Shown here: positions 38,201 through 46,184 of the stretch, in pieces
How positions within the stretch are numbered: the first letter of the stretch is position 1
Layout: each line of letters begins with the position of its first letter
DNA from: Gymnogyps californianus
Lineage: Eukaryota > Chordata > Aves > Accipitriformes > Cathartidae
Assembly (NCBI RefSeq): GCF_018139145.2
Contig: NC_059486.1
Span: 4,526,001-4,590,000 of the forward strand
Length of the DNA stretch: 64,000 nt
Reading direction: 5' to 3'
Program-made: the position numbers and the translations under genes
The notes under the pieces: model-generated
What the model saw: the letters and a program-made list of their open reading frames with translations, nothing else
What the model was told of the DNA's origin: nothing
The model's database searches: none

Positions 38201-41200
38201 CTCAGGAGAAGGACTTAGGACTTCAGGACTTACATAATCATATGGACTCAGGAGGAGTCCAGAGTTCAAAGCTGTTATTCCAGCAAGACATCCACATCTC
38301 ATTCCCAGAGGCTCAGATTAGCATTTAAGGCCTAAAAAGCCACTTAATCGGGACATCCGTATTGGGGACAAGCTGTCCCACAGAGATGCCCGTATTTGAT
38401 ACTGTTCCTATCAGCTCACAGTGAGCACACTAGTACCAGCAGAAATAAGCATGCATCTGCCTCCTCACAGATACCCAAACACAATCTCTTACACATCATC
38501 ATACCCAGCCTGACACTGCAGCAATCCCAGCCAAATAAAGCAAAGAACATCAGTCTGTCCTTATATTTGCAAATAGTGCCAGACTACCAAATGCTATTAC
38601 CCGTACACACACAGAGATAAATAGCAAAAACACATCTATCCATTCAGTCACAGCTATTTGTAACTATGTGTTCATATGCATCTAATGTATGCATTTATAT
38701 ACAAATAATAAAAATACGTGTTTGTATGTAAATTCAAATGTATACACCTGGACATGTTAAATATACATAAATATGCACCCCAGTAGTGTATCTTTACACG
38801 TAGTAAAACATATTTTTGCGCGTAAACATTCAGTTCCTACAATAACATGAATTTAAAGACATACACAAACATATGATTAACATGCTTTTTATGGATATGT
38901 GTGAGTGAATATGTGCATTGTCAGATATTCACCCAGTGCATTCCATATTCTTGTGGTGATACAAAGCTCACCCCAATTACCTGAGAGTCAGAGCTTTCTT
39001 GCCTCTGTAAGAAATCTCTTACTCGTGCGTTGATATGGTTATCTACAGCTGTAGGAGACACCTAGATCTTTATTTCTGAAACCTCTTCTTCAACCAACAA
39101 CCCAAAAATTTGTCATTATTGATGAAAGGGCTTTTGTTCTTCCTAACCTTCAGCCACTAAGTGATCACATATTCCTTGTGCCAGTTCACTAAAACACAAA
39201 ACAATAATTCTCACACAAGCACACTTGCTGGCATGCACAGAGCTACCTGTCATAGGAGATAGGTCCAGCTCCCTAGTGGAAGGCTCACAGCTGGACAAGT
39301 ATCCATCCTGCTTAGGCCGTGGAAACTCACAGTACCCTAAGAAGTCTCCAAAATAGGATTAGTGATGTCTCTAACTACCCTAATGTAGAATAAATGCATC
39401 TGATAAACAGCTTTACTTTTACTGACTCTCTAGACCAACAGGATTTATTGTGCATAGAACAGAAATAAATGAGGGTAAGACCATTACGTATAATGGACTC
39501 TCTGAGGGTCCCTCTGCTCCTATCTAGGATCTAAACTCTGAAGAGTTTTATTCCTCTTTCCGTATGTTCTCCAAAAGCTTTAGAGTGATTCAGCCCATTT
39601 CTTCCCAAGCAATTTTCCTCCTTTATCATTTTAGGGGATCTTCTTTCAAATTTAAAACAGAAAACCTCTTCATGACGTTAGTTATCACTTGAGTCAGATT
39701 TTTGGAGGGACGTAAACCCTCCCCCTCCTTTTGCATTCGCAGTCTGTGGCTCTCTGATGGTAGAATCTGCATGTGCAAAGATATGCTCAGAGCCCTGCAA
39801 ACGCAAATGCCTTGGTGTGCAAAATTAGAGCCGGTGCTGAAGCCCCCATTTTTGACATGTGTCAGTCATGTTGGTTGCAATGTGGTCTTCAGTGAGCGAG
39901 GTGGAGGATGGTCTTGTGACGACTGCACTAGAGGAAGGCCTGGGTCCTACCCCAGCCACTCTCACAAGACAGCACTTACTGCGGGTGAGCCACAGCACCC
40001 TTTGCCCCGCGGCAGTGGTAATCATACCCCCGCATCTGCTGCCGTGCTGAGCCGGCTGTCGGCACACAGCAGTATCTCCGGGGGTTAATGTTTGCGAACT
40101 CTGGAATGAGGTGCACAAGGTGTTGGTACTGATCACGGGTGGTTTTCATCTGCTATTTTATCTAAGGCAGGAGGGCAATAACGCCTCCTGCATCTGGTCT
40201 AAGGAGTTTGAATTGTTTTATTACTTGGTGTTGAAAGCAGAACAAATGGGATGACATGTTTGAAAATACCAGGTCTGTGAAGGATGAAACGGCAGAGCCA
40301 GCACACTCTGACAGTTCCATCCAGCACAGAGATGCCTCTGGGAAGGTTATGAGTGGCAAGCTGGTCATTTCTCTGGCACAGCCCACTTTTGCACAGACGT
40401 AAACCAGTGTGTGTCCTAGTTTGCTATGCACTCTGAGCAGCTGCCATTAGAGTTTCCAGAGGAGCCTGTGGTTAAATAGCAAAGGATCATCCTTCTCAAA
40501 CTGATCAAGGGCACCATCTCCAGGGACACGTGGTGAGGCTGGAGGACACCTGGAAGGCAAGGAGAAACTCCCCATGGTTGGGGGGAAAAGCCAAGAGTGA
40601 GACGACAGAGGAGATCGCATTTCTGTGTTTCCATATTCTCAGATGTTTTGGATTTGCCTGGGAGCCATGAGAGGAATTAGAAAGGGCATTTAAACCAGAA
40701 AGCAGTGCATTTCCATGCTCATCTCTTCTTCCTGGTGCAGTGTTGGAATTTTCCTATACTCTTTTATATCCTCTCCCTTCTTCCAAGAAATTCAAATTGG
40801 ATGTTTGAAGTTGCAGTGTTTCCTGAACATGGTGAATCCTTGTCCTGTTTTGTTTGTAGATGACCTTGATGATGTATATGTTGTGTGTCTGCCTCATGCC
40901 TGGTTTCGAAATGCTTGTATATGGAGTTGAGGCTGGGGGAAAGGGGGAAGTTCCTACCTTTTTGTGGGGACTGACTGTAGGAGGTGGTACTGGGACGTTG
41001 GCTGTAAGAGAGCTCATGGCTGTCGCTGTCCTGCCAGAAGGACAGGCATCAAGCAGTGATCCAAGCAGATGATGGTATAGACCTGCTGGTTACAGTGACT
41101 GCTTCCAGCTGTTTTGATCTGGCTGTGTCAGCGGGAGCTGCGGTAGGAGATACAATCAGAGCTCTAGAGGAGATCATAACTGCTGCAGGGACAGTCTCTG

Positions 41201-44200
41201 CTCCAGGACTTGGTGCTGGGGAATGATGTAGGAGCTTCATGAAGGTGCTCATAGTACCATCAGGTGGGGAAGCCACACATATTGCTGTGCTGGCCCAGGT
41301 CTCTTCTATTTTGGTGGAACACCCGTCATCCCCCTGTCCAGCAGATGAGAGGGAGAGGGGCTTCCACAGAAAAGTGTGCAGGCTAACACCCCTCCCGTTG
41401 GGGAGGAGAGCTGGGAAGGCTTGCTAGGTAGATGGTATTAAACATGTCATCACCTTCTTGTTTCTTCTCTCACTTTCTGGCTTGTCCCAGAACTGTTTGC
41501 ACCAACAAGTGCTATTCTGAAACTATGTTTGTGGCAAGCAAATGTCTTTAACATAGTATGTTCTCTTTTTGCAGGATAGAGAACTGCGTCCAGAAGAAAT
41601 TGAAGGTAAAATTTGTCGTTCCTTCTGTGTCACCTTTCTCCCTGCCCAGTGAAAACCTACTGGCTGGCCCTTCCAGGTTGGCCCCCGTGGGGTAAAATAA
41701 TTTGGGGCAAATCAAGAGAGATGGTTACTGGAATAATTCCTGGAAACCCCAGCAAAAGAAATAATATGTAAAACTGCAAGAGTGCTGACTATGAAGGAAT
41801 TTGCATCCATTCCAGCTTCTTCAGGGTGGGAGGATAAGTAAGGGGATATTGGCTGTCCACCCCAGCTCCCACAGAAAGTGTTGTAGAGCATGGTACAATA
41901 GTATGGCTCCAGGGAAGCTGGTTTACCTGCTAATCCCCACAGTGAGGGCTATATAATACAGTGCAGGGGTAAAAGTTGGGAAAACTTATTAGTTTCAGTT
42001 TCTTTAGGGAGTGCAGTTTAGCAATGATCAGTTTGTGACACCTGTAGTCCAAGCAAGCTTTCCTGTAAGGAATGAGTCAGCAGTGCTGCTGATAGAAGAG
42101 CTTAACATTGCTCCAGTCATTGCCTCTTTGCAGGGAGATCTGCTGGGAAAATACGGAGTATATTAGGGAGTCTGGCCTCATAAAGTGCTGCTGATTCTGG
42201 GGAGGTTTCTTGGAAAAGGTATTTCAAGCTCTCACTGACAATATTGTTCTTTTTGGATCCACTCCTACAGAATTAAGAGAAGCCTTTAAGGAGTTTGATA
42301 AAGACAAGGATGGGTTTATTAACTGCAGGGACCTGGGGAACTGCATGCGAACCATGGGCTACATGCCTACTGAGATGGAGCTAATAGAGCTCTCCCAGCA
42401 GATCAACATGAACCGTGAGTAATATCCACCTAGCTGTACCTCCCTGTTGCTGCTGTGCCCTGCATCATTGCCTCGGGCTCTCTCAGTCTCCTGCTGTCTC
42501 TTTTCCTTTGGATTTCCCCCCCTCTTCTTTTGGTTCTCATTTTCACTCCCTATCATCTCTCCTGTTTGTTTGTGGTCCCTAGAAGTTGATGCCTTTGTTT
42601 CTTGCTTATCAAAGGGACTGCGTGGACTGTGCTGTATGGGAACAGTGAGTGGAAGGGTTGTCCTTCATGCTTATTCTGTCAGGCATAAAACTGCCCTTGA
42701 TGTGGGCAGTTAGACATTGGTGCACAGGTTGTGGGTGTTGTCATATTGAAGCTGTTGTCAGATGGTGTCAGACTAAAGAAAGAGCCTGGGAAGATGGAGA
42801 TGCTTTGGTCGGATGGGTGATGGATAGGCTGTTCACTCTGTGGTGGTTGTTTGTGGATCTGCTGTGTGCCTGGGGATGGGCTGTGAGCGAGCTGTGCTGG
42901 CAGTGTCAGATGGGGGCATCTGCTGGAGTCATGGAAAAATGTGACAAACACGTCCAGTTCACTGTAACTGTGTTTGTGCCCCTTGTCTTTCACCATCATT
43001 TTTTGTCACCTCTTGTCTGTGGCAGTGCAGGGTATTACCCTCAGCCAGGTGGGAAAAAGGATATATAGTGCACGTTATTTCTGACACATGATGATGTAAG
43101 AAGGACAAGTTACTCGGTCAAGGGAAGGAAAACAGTTGTGACATACGCAACCAGTCACACAGAAAAGCAGCTGATAACCCTGGCACACAAGTGCTTAGGA
43201 ATTTGAGAGTGTTACTGCCAGCTTTCAGATAGGGGACAAACAAGAAAAAGGACTAATACGATGAATAAACAGTTGGACATACATTAGCCACTGCTAATGG
43301 AGCAAGACTCCACCACTGCTGCAGGATACTGCCCAGGCCATGCAGGAACATCATGCTGTGCCCTTGCCGTACCCTTTGGCACAGGCGCAGCAGAGGGGTG
43401 CTGTAAGCACTAGAATGATCAAGCTTTTAATACCTAGTACGTGATGCCATAAGTATGTGACAGTCTGTGGTAGCCTAGGATGGAATAGCTTGGGCTCATT
43501 CCTCCTAGCCCACAATCCAGAAAACACAAAGACAGTGTAAAACTACCTCTGCTTTTCCTTCCACTGTCCTGCACCTTCTGTGCTTTGCTTCCTGGAGAAC
43601 CAAGCCCTCTCTGGGGCACACAGAAGTGCAAAGTGAGTGCTGGGCTTGGCTAACGTATGGAGTTCTTACACACGATCTTTCGTCTTGTCCCAAGTGGGTG
43701 GCCATGTGGATTTTGAAGATTTTGTTGAGCTGATGGGACCAAAGCTGCTAGCAGAAACTGCAGACATGATTGGTGTAAAAGAGCTCCGCGATGCCTTCAG
43801 AGAGGTGAGTGCTCCCTACTGCATGCCCCCCAGAGAGGTGAGCAGCAGGAGACAGGAAAGAGAGAAGACGCACTGGGGAAGAGAAGAGGAGGAGGAGAGA
43901 GCAGCACAGTGGAAGACAGAGAAAGAGCCAAGCCAGGCATGAAACAAGGGAGGAGCAGAGAAAGTCACTAAGATAAGGGAGCCCTTGAGGCAAGGAAGAG
44001 GAAAGCTGGTGCAGACACAGCAGTTACGAGGGGTTTCTGAGGAGAAAAGACAGACTGGATCGAAAAGGCACCCAAAGGAGTAAAAGGAGGGACACAAAAG
44101 GAATACAGGAAAAACAGGGCACTCAGGAGCAGGACAATACAAAATCCAACCCAGAGCAAGATCCATTTCCATTAACTGTATTTCCCCTGCTGGTATTTTT

Positions 44201-46184
44201 CATGTACTTGCAGTTTGACACCAATGGTGATGGGGAGATCAGCACCAGTGAGCTGCGAGAAGCCATGAAGAAGCTTCTAGGGCAGCAGGTGGGCCATCGG
44301 GATATTGAAGAGATCATCCGGGACGTGGATCTGAATGGAGATGGGCGTGTTGATTTTGAAGGTGAGAAGGGATCAACGCTCCCTGTCCGTCTGCTCTGAT
44401 GTGAGTCAGAGTTTCAGCTCAGAGGCAGAAGTGGAAGGAAAGATTCACATGCTCAGGGCCCAGGTATCTGAAGTATGGAGAAAAAATCAAACAATGTTTT
44501 TTTTTCCTAGTCAGCTGAGGAAAATGGAGGATATTGGCCCACACAGGAAATTCCTCAGCTGAAGTGTTCATTTGTGTATCATCTCTTGCTGCATCTCAGT
44601 TTCAATTGGGTCTCCATAATTCTAGCATGGTAAGAGATATGCCCTGTCACAGAGAAGCAGATTCTGGTGCACACATGCTGTGCCAGCCTTCTTTTTATGG
44701 GGCATTTTCCTTTCTGTTAAATCTATTGCAAGAGCTGTGAGGAGGCTGGATTGGTTTGGAGAATGCATTGCACCTTCCATTTCCTCTGGCTCACCTTGTT
44801 CTCTGGGTTTATAGAGAATTTGTTTCTGTGCCTTTATTGCAGAAGATGGTCACATGCCAGATGTGCTCACTAGGACTGCAGATATCTGATCTAGAGGTGT
44901 CATGTTAAATCCTAGAGATAATTCATTTCTTCTCCCACTTTTCGTGCCAGAAGGACTTGGAAAAATAAGAGTGGTTAGGCTACTATCCTAGCCATTAGCC
45001 ATGGCAGGAGCAATATTAACAGATCTCAGGGTTTCTGGCAAGGGAAGCAGTTGATATCGGACAGCTAAGCAGATATAAGAGCTGGAAGGTGTGAGAGCAT
45101 GGCAGGCTGCTTGTTTTCCTAGTGCATATCCAGACGTCCCTTTGCAGTAAGGGTGAAGCACAGGAACTACAGAATTAAAATAAAATTGACGTCATTTTTT
45201 TTGGCTGAGAGGCATTCCTGGATCTCCTACATGACAAGGAGTCTCAGTCCTCAGGATTACTGAAGCTTCTGAGGGCTTTGAAAATGCTAAAAAACTAGAA
45301 GTGTCTCCCTAGAAAGTATCTGGTAGCTGCAGTTGTTCTAATGCACTGGCTGATTACATGACAGTAGCTCTCCTTGTTTCCCACAGCTAAATTATGTTAG
45401 ACAGCTAAAATACATGAAATGCTATCCCAGTATCATTTTCTCTGTGAGTTACTGCTTTAGTTGTCAAAGGACAGCTCCATCAATGGAAAAGGAGAAGTCA
45501 AGGGGGTAATTTCCACTGCCCTCCTCATTGCAGAGTTATTAGTTCCTCGGCAATTCAAGTGCAGAATGAAGACACATTTATATTTGATGTCATTTACACT
45601 CAATTTGAACAATTGTAATTGACTTCACAAGCTGCAGGGTGGTGAAGAAATAGATCCAGGGTATCCTTACAGTTAACCTGTATCTTTAAAAACAAGAAGT
45701 CCATCAAAGTAAACCTTTCTCTACAAAAATGCTGGTACCTACCAAAACACTAGTGCTTTCCCACACTGGTGTCTCTGTGAAGTGGCAAGCTTACTAAGAA
45801 ATCATACTGTGTTCCCAAGACTATAAATCAAGGTTCCCTGAAGTTACAGTAAAGGGAGACAACACTTGCTGTAGTGTCTCACAAGGAGTTGCTTGTGCAA
45901 ACAAGACTGTACACTGGCTGGGAAGGAGTCCGAGGCAATGAATTGACCTGCTAGTGGGATCATATCACCGTATTTAATGCAAGGATTAAAGCCCATTTTG
46001 TGTGAGCTCTCCAGGGCCAGTCATGGAGCGGCAAAGACCTGCTGGCAGTTTGTGGGCTTGGTTTCACCCTGTCTGCATGCTGTCTCCAGGGAATGAGAGC
46101 TGGGTTGGGGACCATGGATGCCTTCTGCTTCAGGGCTGTCTTTTCTTGTTGGTTGCAGAGTTTGTTCGCATGATGTCCCGTTGA
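19618..46184 (+). CDS. CABP1: CABP1 gene, caldendrin isoform (six exons, 353 aa)
   Basis: CABP1 is a calmodulin-like neuronal Ca2+ sensor that binds voltage-gated Ca2+ channels and IP3 receptors (established for the family). Caldendrin exons join as 19618-20220, 41575-41605, 42271-42414, 43695-43804, 44214-44361 and 46159-46184, all GT-AG with matching phases, totalling 1062 nt. EF-hand 1 loop is residues 221-232, with Asp at loop position 12. EF-hand 2 (about 257-268) lacks acidic ligands ([12 protein letters not shown]) and is degenerate, as in mammals. EF-hands 3 (298-309) and 4 (335-346) are canonical. The protein ends FVRMMSR. Internal starts and a cassette exon give S-CaBP1 (167 aa) and L-CaBP1 (226 aa). 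The ATG at 19618 is the first after an in-frame stop and aligns with the MSSHIAKSES start of rodent caldendrin. Confidence 0.96.
22540..24250. repeat. Degenerate tandem-repeat (minisatellite-like) tract
   Basis: Variants of GCAGTGATG, GCAGTG(T)G, GTGCGGTA and GGACACAGTTT recur irregularly across about 1.7 kb, with strong strand asymmetry towards G and A on the + strand. ACAGTTTA, CAGCAGTG and GTGCGGTA elements come back at 23930-23960 and 24040-24100. Spacing is irregular, usually tens of bases, so the unit is old or compound. There are open frames on both strands (for example 21995-22600 minus, just before it) but none looks like a known protein. Confidence 0.5.
24472..25161 (+). other. Unrecognised 229-codon open frame in intron 1
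   Basis: This ATG-started frame is unusually long for DNA of this composition and lies just before the intronic GC island. The first part is rich in hydrophobic residues and cysteine, the last part in serine, proline and alanine. I see no domain, repeat or similarity to a known family and no clear splice sites that would join it to CABP1. Chance is the likeliest explanation. Confidence 0.12.
25540..26010. promoter_or_regulatory. Isolated GC-rich, CpG-dense island inside CABP1 intron 1
   Basis: About 470 bases of very high GC and frequent CpG sit 5 kb into the intron, flanked by ordinary DNA. Frames are open on both strands (25405-26004 plus; 25384-26433 minus, 349 codons), as expected of any CpG island because stop codons are AT-rich. 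No protein domain is seen. It could be an alternative promoter, a promoter for a non-coding transcript or an orphan CpG island. It lies about 7 kb upstream of the S/L-CaBP1 first coding exon, so it could host an extra 5' UTR exon. Confidence 0.5.
26090..26330. repeat. Degenerate TG/CA alternating purine-pyrimidine tract
   Basis: Short runs such as TGTGTATC, GCATGTG, TATACATG, TATACACG and ACACGTGCA follow each other directly after the GC island. The stretch looks like a decayed TG/CA microsatellite. No gene is seen in it. Confidence 0.5.
32640..32792. repeat. Polypyrimidine tract followed by polypurine tract upstream of the S/L-CaBP1 exon
   Basis: From about 32643 to 32740 the + strand is almost only C and T (repeats of CT, CCT and TTTC). 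From about 32762 to 32792 it is GA-rich (GAGAGAGAGAGGCAGAGAGAG). The two arms are partly complementary, so a hairpin or triplex structure is possible. The end of the tract is about 150 bases before the MGNC start codon, placing it in the likely promoter or 5' UTR of the short isoforms. Confidence 0.75.
32882..32911 (+). other. Short upstream open reading frame before the S/L-CaBP1 start
   Basis: An ATG at 32882 opens a nine-codon frame (MGSVASVPL) that stops at TAA 32909-32911, 33 bases before the main start. It matters only if transcription begins upstream of 32882, which is likely but not shown. Such a short frame could reduce translation of S/L-CaBP1. Confidence 0.4.
32945..32989 (+). CDS. 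CABP1: CABP1 alternative first coding exon (S-CaBP1 and L-CaBP1)
   Basis: The exon encodes 15 residues, [15 protein letters not shown], and ends in phase 0 before GTATGT. The human equivalent is MGNCVKYPLRNLSRK as I recall it. Gly2 followed by Asn and Cys is an N-myristoylation signal, established for S/L-CaBP1, which targets these isoforms to Golgi and plasma membranes; caldendrin lacks it. Joining to the shared exons (31+144+110+148+26 nt) gives 504 nt and a 167-residue protein, the same length as human S-CaBP1. The preceding GA/CT-rich sequence is a probable second promoter. Confidence 0.93.
33180..33870. repeat. Degenerate TG-rich microsatellite field
   Basis: About 700 bases consist largely of TG, TGTA and TGCA steps interrupted by unrelated bases (GTGTGTGTGTATAG near 33247, TTTGTGTGTGTGTGTGCACG near 33363 and others). 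Open frames here encode only Cys/Val/His-rich low-complexity peptides and are not real genes. It begins about 190 bases after the S/L-CaBP1 exon. Confidence 0.65.
36350..36399. repeat. Two-copy tandem duplication, 25 bp unit
   Basis: Positions 36350-36374 and 36375-36399 are the same 25-base unit (starting TTTCAGGT, ending GACAAGTGTC) with one mismatch. It lies in intron 1 and is probably a recent slippage event. Confidence 0.9.
37734..37910 (+). CDS. CABP1: CABP1 cassette exon specific to L-CaBP1
   Basis: This 177-nt phase 0-0 exon adds 59 residues between the MGNC exon and the shared exons, giving a 226-residue L-CaBP1 (human 227). The acceptor is AAG at 37731-37733 after a T/G-rich stretch. 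[26 protein letters not shown] and [10 protein letters not shown] match human L-CaBP1 closely, so identity is secure. The first residue is Ile where human has Met. The donor is GTACGT at 37911; a better-looking GTAAGT starts four bases later but would shift the frame. Confidence 0.93.
38187..38254. repeat. Direct repeat of 22 bp, 46 bp period
   Basis: CATAATCATATGGACTCAGG with the two following bases occurs at 38187-38208 and again at 38233-38254. The spacer has CTTAGGACTT and CTTCAGGACTT-like subrepeats, so this is a local duplication in intron 1. Confidence 0.9.
38580..38930. repeat. AT-rich degenerate CA/TA alternating tract
   Basis: Runs such as ACACACACA, ATATGCATC, TTATATACA and AATATACATAAATATGCA dominate these bases. 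It looks like a decayed alternating purine-pyrimidine repeat, similar in kind to those at 26.1 kb and 33.2 kb. No coding signal is present. Confidence 0.5.
41575..41605 (+). CDS. CABP1: CABP1 shared microexon (31 nt)
   Basis: This microexon encodes [10 protein letters not shown] plus the first base of the next Glu codon. Human has DRSLRPEEIEE at this place. It enters in phase 0 from any of the three upstream exons and leaves in phase 1. The acceptor is TTTTTGCAG, with a strong pyrimidine tract, and the donor is GTAAAA. Confidence 0.95.
42271..42414 (+). CDS. CABP1: CABP1 exon with EF-hand 1
   Basis: The exon encodes [20 protein letters not shown] and continues to QQINMN. The [12 protein letters not shown] loop is EF-hand 1; Asp instead of Glu at loop position 12 fits the reported Mg2+ preference of this site. 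The preceding acceptor is CCTACAG and the donor is GTGAGT. It is nearly identical to human. Confidence 0.97.
43695..43804 (+). CDS. CABP1: CABP1 exon with degenerate EF-hand 2 and linker
   Basis: The exon completes the split Leu codon and encodes [20 protein letters not shown] through [17 protein letters not shown]-hand 2 lacks the Ca2+ ligands, as in all CABP1 proteins. The acceptor is CCCAAG, weak for a pyrimidine tract, but the protein match is exact. The donor GTGAGT at 43805 is repeated 33 bases downstream within a 12-base copy (CAGAGAGGTGAG), which creates a possible in-frame alternative end at 43837. Confidence 0.96.
44214..44361 (+). CDS. CABP1: CABP1 exon with EF-hand 3 and most of EF-hand 4
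   Basis: The exon encodes [20 protein letters not shown] onward to [14 protein letters not shown]. Both loops, [12 protein letters not shown] and [12 protein letters not shown], have all canonical ligands and form the Ca2+-binding C-lobe that contacts channel and receptor targets. The acceptor is TACTTGCAG and the donor GTGAGA. Confidence 0.97.
45187..45194. promoter_or_regulatory. Perfect cAMP-response-element palindrome in the last CABP1 intron
   Basis: TGACGTCA occurs once here. It matches the CREB/ATF consensus exactly, but one 8-base motif in an intron is weak evidence of function. Confidence 0.2.
46159..46184 (+). CDS. CABP1: CABP1 last coding exon
   Basis: After the acceptor GGTTGCAG the exon completes Glu346 and encodes FVRMMSR, then TGA at 46182-46184. 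These are the terminal residues of CABP1 in vertebrates. Confidence 0.97.

Larger units (their letters stand above)
20221..41574 (+). other. CABP1: CABP1 caldendrin intron 1 (contains the alternative promoter and cassette exon)
   Basis: This 21.4 kb intron runs from GTAAGG at 20221 to the AG before 41575. It contains the degenerate tandem-repeat tract (about 22540-24250), an isolated GC-rich island (about 25540-26010), the S/L-CaBP1 start exon (32945-32989) and the L-specific cassette exon (37734-37910). The rest (for example 26640-32640, 34000-36300 and 38950-41500) shows no further exon that I can support. Confidence 0.9.
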
